A model generated the notes under the pieces. It was not told where the DNA came from. It worked only from the letters and a program-made list of their open reading frames with translations, and searched no databases. The position numbers were made by a program, and so were the translations under genes. A stretch of 64,000 nucleotides of DNA from Tunturiibacter gelidiferens (GTDB lineage: Bacteria; Acidobacteriota; Terriglobia; Terriglobales; Acidobacteriaceae), in contig NZ_JACCCV010000002.1 of assembly GCF_013410115.1 (NCBI RefSeq), positions 2,193,213-2,257,212 on the forward strand, in the 5' to 3' direction. Positions 1 to 7,463 of the stretch are shown piece by piece (position 1 is the first letter of the stretch; the number at the start of each line of letters is the position of its first letter).

Positions 1-257
1 ATACTTGTATTTTCAGTGTCTTGTGAATTTCAGGTGCTGGTCGCGTATTGGTCGTGCGTTGCTTTCCTTACATCACCCGATGCTCTAAGTCCTTTTAATT
101 GATTACGATGTGTGGTCGGAGAATCAGCGACGCCAGCCCTTTTTCCAGAGCTTTCATTCTTGGGAAATGAGTCGCGTGTTGATGCAATGACCGACCTGGC
201 GGCTTTGAGAATCCGTTGCGATTCTGTGCGTAGAAGAAAGATGCCGATTTCGACTAT

Positions 258-887
258 TCATGCGGACGATATCAAATGATCAAACAGGGATTGAATCAGG
301 CTGCGTGTGTTTTTCTGAGAGAGTTCTGTGCCGAGGATTCTCTGGGTGACTGCCAGACCATGAGCGAGATTGATGATGACCGTGATGAAGTCTTCCGGCT
401 TCAACCTCGAAGTGACTTCAGGAGATCGCAAGAGGTCCTTGATAAGCTCACTTCCGTCGCGAAGCTGCTGCCGATGCAATTCAACAAAGCTTTGCCGGAT
501 ACGTTCGCTTCGAAGAGCTCCAACCTCGAATTCAGCACGAAACACGATCCAATCATGGTCCGTCATCAGGTCGGCAATGGCGTCCCGCATTTTTTTCAAC
601 CGCTTCTTGCCTGAAGGCTCTTCGTTCAGTAGAGAACGGAAGACATTCAAGTGGCGCGCCTGTTCCTCATGGATTACAGCGACAAACAGATCTTCCTTAC
701 CGTCGAAGTTGGAATAGAGAGCGCCCCGAGAATATCCGGCATCCTCCGCGATCTTCTCCGCCACAGCGCCGCCAAGCCCGTAACGCAGAAAGTGCCTGCG
801 TCCTACGGCGATCAATGTGGCACGAGTCTGTGCTCGGCTCTCCTCGCGGGTGAGTCGCTTTCGTGGTGTTGTCCCGCTCACAGGCAT
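258..887 (-). CDS. TetR/AcrR family transcriptional regulator
   Basis: This 209-residue protein has the length and layout of TetR-family repressors. The N-terminal helix-turn-helix spans about residues 15-65 and carries the family pattern with FLRYGLGGA, VAEKIAEDAGYSRGALYSNF and KEDLF. The C-terminal ligand-binding and dimerisation half, residues 70-209, is divergent, so the inducer cannot be read from sequence. It is transcribed leftwards, towards the window edge. The nearest efflux gene is the DHA2 exporter about 1.1 kb away on the plus strand. Control of that exporter is plausible because an AcrR-like inverted repeat lies in front of it. Two palindromes 110-160 bp upstream of this start could be autoregulatory sites. 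The family call is firm; the target and ligand are inference. Confidence 0.93.
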   Translation of the reverse strand: MPVSGTTPRKRLTREESRAQTRATLIAVGRRHFLRYGLGGAVAEKIAEDAGYSRGALYSNFDGKEDLFVAVIHEEQARHLNVFRSLLNEEPSGKKRLKKMRDAIADLMTDHDWIVFRAEFEVGALRSERIRQSFVELHRQQLRDGSELIKDLLRSPEVTSRLKPEDFITVIINLAHGLAVTQRILGTELSQKNTRSLIQSLFDHLISSA

Positions 888-1000
888 TTGAATACTTAGC
901 TCCTCCCGATCGTTGGTCTAGCTATTCATTGACGGCTCTAAGAAGCGTAAGACACGCTCCAGATGACGCGAACGTCAGAATCGAGGTTGTGCCAACACGA

Positions 1001-1042
1001 TTGTGTACACAAATGAACACTCTGTATCCTGATACGAGGATA
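1001..1042. promoter_or_regulatory. Candidate operator palindromes upstream of tetR
   Basis: Two symmetric elements lie in the gene-poor stretch upstream of the TetR start. TTGTGTACACAA at 1001-1012 is a perfect 12-bp palindrome. TATCCTGATACGAGGATA at 1025-1042 has perfect 6-bp arms around six bases, and a second nested dyad GTATC-CT-GATAC sits at 1024-1035. TetR-family repressors usually bind such sites near their own promoters. Binding here is inference, and 888-1146 shows no convincing coding sequence. Confidence 0.35.
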
Positions 1043-1146
1043 GTTTATACTCCAGAGCACTGACGCGAAGATATCGAGAGTTGCCGGCCTCACATCGACG
1101 CAATCTGTGATGAATCTAAGCGTTCGATCCACAAACCTTCAGGCCT

Positions 1147-1254
1147 CTAGAACAATTCAATGACCACACCCACAATCGCCATGATTGCGGGAACGACATA
1201 CCACAGGTAGCCATTGGGATGTCTTCCAGATCATCTTGTCATTTTAGTTTCCAT
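1147..1254 (-). pseudogene. Small membrane peptide ORF, apparently frameshifted
   Basis: A very good ribosome binding site (AAGGAG, six bases before the start) precedes an ATG at 1254. The frame opened there stops after seven codons, METKMTR. A neighbouring frame carries a clear hydrophobic peptide, GYLWYVVPAIMAIVGVV, ending IELF-stop at 1147. In a third frame MIWKTS bridges the two. The simplest reading is a gene of about 35 codons for a one-helix membrane protein with a single-base indel near 1225. It lies downstream of the 132-residue membrane protein gene on the same strand. I do not recognise a family. Confidence 0.3.
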
Positions 1255-1263
1255 GTTGGCTCC

Positions 1264-1380
1264 TTAGCCATTCACGTGGAACTGGAACTGTCCGGCGAGC
1301 GGGGAGATAAAGCGGTATGACACACCGGTCCCTGCGAGAAGATCGCAGTAATCTTCAGGCTGCTGGAAATCGAAAGGCAC
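1264..1380 (-). CDS. Short 38-residue ORF, unknown
   Basis: A GTG codon directly after the stop of the upstream membrane protein gene opens a 38-codon frame. It reads VPFDFQQPEDYCDLL and ends QFQFHVNG-stop. The zero-gap placement and ordinary amino-acid composition suggest a translationally coupled small protein, or the surviving 3' end of a larger gene. There is no signal peptide or membrane helix, and no family is recognised. The next small ORF has its ribosome binding site overlapping this stop. Confidence 0.25.
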   Translation of the reverse strand: MPFDFQQPEDYCDLLAGTGVSYRFISPLAGQFQFHVNG

Positions 1381-1779
1381 TCAGAGATGCGCCCACCCCC
1401 GGCGTGCCAGTGCTACGCCCAATCCGATGCAAACCAATGCCGTTACCCGCAACGTCGGCATATATAGCGATCCCAGCCAAGCAATGTATGCAGAAAGAGC
1501 ATCCTGTTCGGGCTTCATATAAATCCCCCAGATCCCGAAGGCCATGCAGACCAGGCCCAATACGAGACAGATCCACTGCTCGATAACAACAATCGTCTTG
1601 CGCTGAGCGCTCTCTTGTTCGCCTCCTCTCTTCTCCCTCACACCCTGTCTGGCACCCGAAGTGCGTTCGCGGCTGGGGTGTCCAACATCTTTGTGAAGAC
1701 TGCGGGTACCGCGATCATAGCTTTGAATCGGGGGTATGACTTTGGTCGCCAATGTGCGGCCTGTGCCTGTGTCAGCCAT
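1381..1779 (-). CDS. Small two-helix membrane protein, hypothetical
   Basis: The ATG at 1779 is chosen over in-frame codons further upstream because GGAGGAAGC sits just before it. The upstream extension would also run through the inverted repeat at 1809-1844. The protein is 132 residues. The first ~60 are polar and Arg/Lys-rich. Two hydrophobic segments follow, around WICLVLGLVCMAFGIWGIYM and LRVTALVCIGLGVALA, separated by a loop, ending RRGWAHL. No domain family is recognised. It is divergent from the DHA2 exporter and shares the intergenic region holding the repeat, so the two may be co-regulated (inference). Confidence 0.6.
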   Translation of the reverse strand: MADTGTGRTLATKVIPPIQSYDRGTRSLHKDVGHPSRERTSGARQGVREKRGGEQESAQRKTIVVIEQWICLVLGLVCMAFGIWGIYMKPEQDALSAYIAWLGSLYMPTLRVTALVCIGLGVALARRGWAHL

Positions 1780-1808
1780 CGTAGCTTCCTCCACAAATTT
1801 TCGCGCTC

Positions 1809-1844
1809 TATACATACGATATGATTTTAGATACAGTATGTATA
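1809..1844. promoter_or_regulatory. AcrR/TetR-like operator, 36-bp inverted repeat
   Basis: TATACATAC at 1809-1817 and GTATGTATA at 1836-1844 are perfect 9-bp arms, with an inner TAT/ATA pair in register. The TACATAC/GTATGTA half sites match those of the E. coli AcrR operator, although the spacing is larger here. The site lies between the divergent membrane-protein gene and the DHA2 exporter. It is a good candidate binding site for the TetR regulator at 258-887. Confidence 0.55.
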
Positions 1845-2067
1845 TCAAATGATCGCCAATGCTCAGTTTCTAAGAAGAGCATTGAGTGGAAACGGCTCGC
1901 AAAGTATTGCGATGTGACCGCGGTTGGTTGGGCTCACGTTATTGAATCTGACAACGCCCAATCCGCCGGAAAGGAAAGCGGATGTCAGATGAAGCCGGGA
2001 CAGCGGGCGATGGAAGCCTAAAGTCAACCCCTGGCTGATCGCGGCCACAGTTGCCCTCGCTGCCTTC

Positions 2068-3573
2068 ATGGAGGTTCTCGATACCTCCATTGCCAATGTC
2101 GCCCTTCCCCACATTGCCGGTGATCTCGGCGCCAGCACCGATCAGGGAACCTGGGTTCTCACCAGCTATCTGGTCTCCAACGCAATCATTTTGCCGGTGG
2201 GCGCGTGGGCGTCGAGTGTCATCGGCCGCAAGAATTTCTTTCTGCTATGCATCACCATCTTCACCGCGGCAAGTTTTCTTTGCGGTATCGCCCCAACGCT
2301 ACCGATCTTGCTCATCTCGCGGGTACTTCAGGGAGTCGGAGGTGGCGGCCTCCAGCCTATGGCGCAGGCCATCATGGCGGATTCCTTCGAAGAAAAAAAG
2401 CGTGGCCAGGCCTTCGCGCTCTACGGTCTTGTGGCAGTGCTTGCGCCATCCCTTGGGCCGACGATCGGCGGTTGGATCACCGACAACTACTCCTGGCGAT
2501 GGATCTTCTATATCAATCTTCCCGTCGGCATCCTCGCGTTCTTTCTGGTCAGCCGCCTGGTGCAGGATCCGCCCTGGATCAAAGCAGACCGTGCCAATCT
2601 CAGGAAACTGGACTACATCGGCCTCGGATTGCTCACGGTCGCCATGGGCGGCATGCAAGTCATGCTGGATAAGGGGGAAGAGAACGACTGGTTTGCCTCC
2701 ACCTTCATCCGCATCTTCTGCTTTCTATTCGTTGCAGGTATGGCCGGCCTGATCTGGTGGCAGTGGCGGGCTAAGAATCCCATCATGAATTTGCGGCTAT
2801 TCAAGTACAAGAATTTCGCTATCTGTTGTTTCCTCATGATTCTGGTCGGCGGCGTCCTGAATGCCGCAACCGTACTCGAGCCCCAGTTCCTGCAGCAGTT
2901 GATGGGCTACACGGCAACCCGCGCCGGAGAAGCGCTCGGCGGCGGCGGACTCGCCCTGCTCGTCGTTATGCCGCTGGCAGGAATTGCTACCGGCAGGTTT
3001 CCGGCGAGAAACATGGCTGCATTCGGTTTCGTCTGCTTCGCCGGCGCGTTCTATTACACCTCCACGCACTTCACGCTCACTATGACCTTCGGTTTTGCCT
3101 CGTGGTTGCGAATTCTTCAGATGTTCGCGATCCCTTTCGCCTTCATCGCCATCACTACCGCGGCTTATGTCGGACTTCCGAAAGAGGCGAGCAATCAGGT
3201 CTCTGGGATCATCAACTTCGTTCGCAACGTTGGCGGCAGTATCTTTATCGCCGTCACTGGAGCGATCGTCACCAACCGTTCTCTCTTTCACCAGGCACGC
3301 CTGCAGGAGTCCATGCAGCCGGGCAATCCCGCCTTCGTCAACCGGGTCAACGCGCTTACCTCTTACTTTGGCGGTAGCGGCAAAGGACCCGGACCCGGCC
3401 TCATGGCGCGAGCTGCAATTTACCAGCGACTCAATCAGCAGGCTGCTGCGCAGGCTTATCAGGACATCTACCGTCTGCTCTGTTGGATGGCAATGGGCAT
3501 GGTGGTGTGCGCTTTCGTTCTAAGTAAGAACAAGCCCGGACAGGGCGCCCCTGCGGGAGAAGCAATGCACTAG
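2068..3573 (+). CDS. DHA2-family (EmrB/QacA) MFS drug exporter, 5' frameshift
   Basis: This 501-residue proton-driven exporter shows the 14-helix DHA2 layout. It begins inside the first helix with MEVLDTSIANVALPHIAG and has motif ASTDQGTWVLTSYLVSN, motif C-like GLVAVLAPSLGPTIGGW, then WRWIFYINLPVG. The family normally starts with a short tail plus NPWLIA. Those residues are present here upstream (VNPWLIAATVALAAF, from 2023) but have no start codon in frame. A well-placed ATG at 1982, behind AAAGGAAAG, reads MSDEAGTAGDGSLK in another frame. A one-base shift near 2020-2024 would join the two. Either the gene is frameshifted or the assembly has an error. No HlyD-type adaptor or TolC partner is nearby. 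Confidence 0.85.
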   Translation: MEVLDTSIANVALPHIAGDLGASTDQGTWVLTSYLVSNAIILPVGAWASSVIGRKNFFLLCITIFTAASFLCGIAPTLPILLISRVLQGVGGGGLQPMAQAIMADSFEEKKRGQAFALYGLVAVLAPSLGPTIGGWITDNYSWRWIFYINLPVGILAFFLVSRLVQDPPWIKADRANLRKLDYIGLGLLTVAMGGMQVMLDKGEENDWFASTFIRIFCFLFVAGMAGLIWWQWRAKNPIMNLRLFKYKNFAICCFLMILVGGVLNAATVLEPQFLQQLMGYTATRAGEALGGGGLALLVVMPLAGIATGRFPARNMAAFGFVCFAGAFYYTSTHFTLTMTFGFASWLRILQMFAIPFAFIAITTAAYVGLPKEASNQVSGIINFVRNVGGSIFIAVTGAIVTNRSLFHQARLQESMQPGNPAFVNRVNALTSYFGGSGKGPGPGLMARAAIYQRLNQQAAAQAYQDIYRLLCWMAMGMVVCAFVLSKNKPGQGAPAGEAMH

Positions 3574-3659
3574 CGACGCACCTCACCATCAGGCCAGTAT
3601 TGCCGGACGAAATTGCACTTTTAAAGTGCTGCGTTATTTCAATCAGGAGATAGGGTTAC

Positions 3660-3944
3660 ATGTGCGATAAAAAAACCAGCTCGATTGTTCACGCTCAGCA
3701 GACGCCTGTCGAACGAGTTGCCGAGCTTATGACGACAGCGGAAACGGAACTCGCCGCCTTTTACGAGACAGTATTCAGACGATATGGCCTGAAGGAAGCG
3801 AGGAAGTCGGCGCAGGACTGGATCGAAGAATTGGAGACGATGGATTGGCCCGCTGACTGGGCCCTCCCGAACTGGCGTCATGTGACAATCGCCGCTGCCG
3901 ATTGCCTTGCCCTCAGAATCCTCGACCATTCTCCGCGCCGGTGA
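3660..3944 (+). CDS. Small conserved-looking hypothetical protein
   Basis: A 94-residue soluble protein with a good ribosome binding site, AGGAGATAGGG, before the ATG. It is acidic to neutral and predicted helical. It contains ELAAFYETVFRRYGLKEARK, SAQDWIEELETMDW and NWRHVTIAAADCLALRI. Proteins with this ED/QDWIxELE...WRxVTIAA pattern recur in Acidobacteria as uncharacterised small proteins; that is recollection, not a search. There is no signal peptide or helix pair. It sits 86 bp after the exporter and could be co-transcribed, but nothing in it suggests an efflux role. Confidence 0.6.
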   Translation: MCDKKTSSIVHAQQTPVERVAELMTTAETELAAFYETVFRRYGLKEARKSAQDWIEELETMDWPADWALPNWRHVTIAAADCLALRILDHSPRR

Positions 3945-4529
3945 GGGCCAACCGACCTCCTATCTGCATTGGACCTGGATGATGGTCAATGCGGCCTCTT
4001 GCACCTATAGATAAAAATGTTCTTCCTGATCAGAAGTGTCAGGGAGGACGCAAGCTCTTTGAAGACCATCGGCCGTTCCTCAGGACGACAAGAAGCCGCG
4101 CCCGCAGCCCTCGTTGCTAACGATGCGACAGATCGTATTTGGCGACTGCGGTTAAACTCTTCCGATTGGCAAAGCCCTGTTGCGGACGACTCGTCGATGC
4201 CGCTCGGCAATTCTGCTCAACTGTAGAGCCAGCAAATTGCAAGAGAAAGGAATTCGGTCCTAAGAGTCGAATTGAGGACAGTGGAGTTAGCCGCGAGTCA
4301 CGAGCTGAGTTATCACCTCACGAAGCGGCGTCGCTCCATCCACATGCTCGGTTCCGGGTACCTGCCGTAGATCCCGCCCATGCTTCATGAGGCAAAGAAC
4401 AGATAGCAGTCTCCCTGGAATTGAGCTTTAAATGCGAATTGGCCCCGCCAACTCGCCTGAAGGTTGGCGCTTCGAGATTTGGTGAACTTTTTCTCCTAAC
4501 CGTGCAAACCCGCACCTGAAAATACATGT
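3945..4529. other. Gene-free stretch
   Basis: About 585 bp between the small hypothetical gene and the DeoR operon. Short open frames occur on both strands, but none has a plausible ribosome binding site, family motif or steady coding character. No tRNA, terminator with a U-run, or long repeat was seen. Confidence 0.5.
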
Positions 4530-4560
4530 TTGTTCATGATATTTCTTGTTTATGCATGAT
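4530..4560 (+). promoter_or_regulatory. Direct repeat at the DeoR start, possible autoregulatory site
   Basis: TTGTTCATGAT at 4530-4540 is followed by TTGTTTATGCATGAT at 4546-4560, an imperfect direct repeat. The second copy overlaps the start codon. DeoR-family repressors commonly bind tandem repeats at their own promoter. Function is inferred from position only. Confidence 0.3.
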
Positions 4561-5352
4561 TCGTCACTGCCCATATCCAGAAGAGAAGTGATCGCGGAAA
4601 GACTCGATGCGGGACTCTCTGTTATCGCCTCCGAGTTGGCGGAAGAGTTCCAGCTTTCTGAAGATGCGATAAGGCGTGATCTGCGCGCACTCGCCGCAGA
4701 AGGTCGTTGCAAGCGGGTGTATGGGGGCGCCCTTCCTGTGTCGTCTGCCTCTGGATGGCTGACAGAACGCATTCCGGTTCAATCAAGTGAAAAGATTCTG
4801 CTCGCGCGGACTGGTGCGCGCCTGATTCAACCGCGAGGGTTGATCTTTTTGGACGGGGGCAGCACGAATCTGGCACTGGTAGCAGAATTGCCGGAGAACA
4901 AGTTCCTGACCGTTGCGACTAATTCAGTTCCGGTGGCGAATGCTGTCCTTAACCGGGAGGGGCTGAGACTCCTTATGGTCGGCGGCGCAGTAGAAGCTGA
5001 ACTAGCCGCGTGCGTCGATGCCGAGGCTGTTCTCGCTGTGCAGAAAATGAATATCGATCACTGCTTTCTTGGCGCCTGCGCAGTTTCTTCGCAATTAGGC
5101 CTTGGAGGATTCAACCCTGCAGATACGCTCTTCAAACGTGTCCTGCTATCCCGCAGCCAGAAAGTAACTGCGCTCGTGACGCTCGACAAACTTGAGACCC
5201 GAGCACCGCACGTCATCGGCCCGCTGGAGTTCGTCCATGAGTTGGTTGTTCCACACGATACTCCCTCCCATCTTTTAGCTACACTCGAAAAGGCCGGTAT
5301 CACCGTTCTGACTGCCGACGAGCCACCTCAACCCGTCGCGACGGGAGTATGA
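4552..5352 (+). CDS. DeoR-family transcriptional regulator
   Basis: The protein is about 266 residues, normal for the family. An N-terminal DeoR winged helix covers ISRREVIAERLDAG, VIASELAEEFQLSEDAIRRD and CKRVYGGA. The C-terminal sugar-phosphate sensor (DeoRC, NagB-like fold) has FLDGGSTNLALVAELP, TVATNSVPVANAVL and FLGACAVSSQLG. The ATG at 4552 was chosen over a TTG two codons upstream; neither has a strong ribosome binding site. The stop is one base before the next gene's ATG, so regulator, transporter and HAD hydrolase form one operon. The ligand is probably a sugar phosphate (family knowledge). Confidence 0.92.
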   Translation: MHDSSLPISRREVIAERLDAGLSVIASELAEEFQLSEDAIRRDLRALAAEGRCKRVYGGALPVSSASGWLTERIPVQSSEKILLARTGARLIQPRGLIFLDGGSTNLALVAELPENKFLTVATNSVPVANAVLNREGLRLLMVGGAVEAELAACVDAEAVLAVQKMNIDHCFLGACAVSSQLGLGGFNPADTLFKRVLLSRSQKVTALVTLDKLETRAPHVIGPLEFVHELVVPHDTPSHLLATLEKAGITVLTADEPPQPVATGV

Positions 5353-5353
5353 C

Positions 5354-6490
5354 ATGTCATCCGTCGCTGATCACTCAAAATCACGTCTAGCCACGCGACT
5401 CTGTTTTGCCGCGGCTGGCTTCGCGGTGGCCTGTTGGGCTCCTCTTGTTCCTTTCGCCAAGACCCGACTCGGGATTGGAGATGGCACCCTGGGATTTCTG
5501 CTTCTATGCCTTGGGGCCGGCTCGGTCGCCGCAATGCCAATTACTGGAATCCTCGCGACGAAATTTGGCAGCAAGCCCGTCATCCTTGCTGGTGGCTATG
5601 GTGTATCGCTCTTTCTTCCGCTTCTGGTGGTCGTGGATCGTCCAGCCTCTCTCGGGGCAGCACTTATGATGTTCGGCGCGTCCCTGGGTTCCTTGGATGT
5701 CGCCATGAATCTCCATGCAGTGGAAGTGGAGCGGGCTTTATCGCGCCCGCTGATGTCGGGATTCCATGCTCTGTTCAGTATCGGAGGATTCGCAGGGTCG
5801 GGATTTATGACGCTCATGCTATCCAACCATATCTCCCCGTTCCACAGCTGCGCCATCAGTTCCATCGCAGTCGCATCCGCTGTCAGTGCGGCGGCTCCGC
5901 ATCTGCTGCGAACAGGTAATGAAACCCCAGGTCCCTTGTTTGTTCTGCCCCGCGGTATTGTTCTGGTGATTGCCCTACTTGCGTTTGTCTCATTTCTGGT
6001 TGAGGGAGCGCTGCTCGATTGGAGTGCTCTACTGCTGGTAACCACCAAAATGGTCGCGGCTGCCAGAGGCGGAGTCGGCTACATGCTGTTTTCGATAGCC
6101 ATGACAACAGGACGTCTCACTGGGGATCGCGCGATAATGCGGCTGGGGGATCGCAAGGTATTTCTGTTAAGTGGACTGACGGCGGTCTGTGGCTTTGCGG
6201 TCTTGCTTGCTTCGCAATACACTCCGCTCGCTCTGGCCGGGTTCGTCCTTATCGGCCTTGGAGCGGCAAACATAGTGCCAACTCTGTTTCGGCGAGCGGT
6301 AAATCAGCGGGAAATGCCCGCCCCGCTTGCTCTTGCTGCCGCGACAGGTGCGGGATATGCAGGCCTGCTTGCAGGGCCCGCGTTGGTGGGCTTTATAGCT
6401 CATTCCGTTGGGTTGCGGGGAGCGTTTATCTCTCTCGCACTTCTTATGTGCCTCGTCCCAGCCCTGAACAAGAGTGTGAATGGGTCATAG
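5354..6490 (+). CDS. YbjJ-like MFS transporter
   Basis: A 378-residue, 11-12 helix major facilitator starting one base after the DeoR stop. The N-terminal half has CFAAAGFAVACWAPLVPFAK, GIGDGTLGFLLLCLGAGS and FGASLGSLDVAMNLHAVEVE, with SGFHALFSIGGFAGSG following. This pattern is typical of YbjJ/fucose-permease-like transporters. The C-terminal half carries GLGAANIVPTLFRRAV. E. coli ybjJ also neighbours a HAD phosphatase (ybjI), which supports the family call. The substrate is unknown, but regulator type and neighbours suggest a sugar or sugar-phosphate derivative. Its last codons overlap the region upstream of the HAD gene. Confidence 0.88.
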   Translation: MSSVADHSKSRLATRLCFAAAGFAVACWAPLVPFAKTRLGIGDGTLGFLLLCLGAGSVAAMPITGILATKFGSKPVILAGGYGVSLFLPLLVVVDRPASLGAALMMFGASLGSLDVAMNLHAVEVERALSRPLMSGFHALFSIGGFAGSGFMTLMLSNHISPFHSCAISSIAVASAVSAAAPHLLRTGNETPGPLFVLPRGIVLVIALLAFVSFLVEGALLDWSALLLVTTKMVAAARGGVGYMLFSIAMTTGRLTGDRAIMRLGDRKVFLLSGLTAVCGFAVLLASQYTPLALAGFVLIGLGAANIVPTLFRRAVNQREMPAPLALAAATGAGYAGLLAGPALVGFIAHSVGLRGAFISLALLMCLVPALNKSVNGS

Positions 6491-6521
6491 AGGCGACTTC
6501 GCGCGCCAGAATGGAGACAGC

Positions 6522-7211
6522 ATGGGGATTTATTGGCCATCACGCCGCACACCAACGAATAATCCGAAAGCGCTAGTCCTCGATATGGGTGGAGTTCTGA
6601 TCGACTCGGAGGCTCTCCACAAATCTACGAAGCGGCAAGCCCTGCGTTCAGCGGGCATCGAGGTTGATGAGACGGTGTTCTCGCGATACATCGGTCGCAG
6701 CGATCGAGTAATGATAACGGACGTTGCCAAGATCCATGGTCTTTCCGAGGACGGAATCGAAGCAATTCTGGCAGAGAAAGACCGTCTCTATGCCTTAGGT
6801 CAACGCGACCTGAGGCCGGTCCGTGGCGCCATCGATTTTGTGTACTGGGCCTATCGGAAATATCGGTTGGCTATTGCCACCTCTGCAACCGCACAAAATC
6901 GCAAATGCGCCCTTGCGTCTCTGGGAATGACCTCACTCTTCGAAGTTGCCATCGACAGCAGTTTCATTGTGCACCCTAAACCGTCTCCGGAAGTCTTTGA
7001 GAAGGCGATCGCGCGGATGGAAATGGCACCGTCCGACTGTTGGATCATAGAAGACGCCCTCAATGGGGTTGCGGCAGCGAGAGAAGTCCCGTGCTTCACC
7101 GTCGCATTGACCACGAGTTTCGGAGAGTCCGAACTGCTTCGCGCCGGAGCCGATGTTGTCGTCGATCAGTTTAACGAAATTCAAACCCTACTCCGGGAGG
7201 CCTGTGCATAA
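6522..7211 (+). CDS. HAD-superfamily hydrolase, beta-phosphoglucomutase-like, altered motif I
   Basis: The start at 6522 is preferred because ATGGAGACAGC places a GGAG just before it; an earlier in-frame ATG at 6480 lies inside the transporter gene. The 229-residue product shows HAD motif I as LVLDMGGVLIDSEALH, motif II near AIATSATAQNRK, the motif III lysine in HPKPSPEVFEKA, and motif IV in IIEDALNGVAAA. It resembles small sugar-phosphate phosphatases and mutases with a helical cap. Motif I reads D-M-G where this subgroup has D-x-D, so the usual acid/base Asp is missing. It may therefore be altered in mechanism, or act like DxG HAD members. Third gene of the DeoR operon. Confidence 0.85.
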   Translation: MGIYWPSRRTPTNNPKALVLDMGGVLIDSEALHKSTKRQALRSAGIEVDETVFSRYIGRSDRVMITDVAKIHGLSEDGIEAILAEKDRLYALGQRDLRPVRGAIDFVYWAYRKYRLAIATSATAQNRKCALASLGMTSLFEVAIDSSFIVHPKPSPEVFEKAIARMEMAPSDCWIIEDALNGVAAAREVPCFTVALTTSFGESELLRAGADVVVDQFNEIQTLLREACA

Positions 7212-7463
7212 GAGCCGAAAGAGTGGGGAGAGAACACGACTAGGCGACGCGCTTTATCACAGGAAAAACGGAGTTCAGAGCTTGTGTGATCCAACAAGGC
7301 ATATCGCAAGGATGGTCCGCCGCGGGGAGGAACGAAGCGGCAATGATTGTTAACTCTATACTCCTATATCTGACGGCGTCCGAACGGCTTGCAAGCTCCC
7401 CCTACTGTGTTCGTACCGGTTTCGCTTCGCACCGGCTCCCAACTCCAGTTCTGCATCGAACGT

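Noticed and set aside
4017..4390. Short plus-strand frames in the 3.9-4.5 kb gap
   Set aside because: No starts with ribosome sites, no motifs, and overlapping frames of equal quality.
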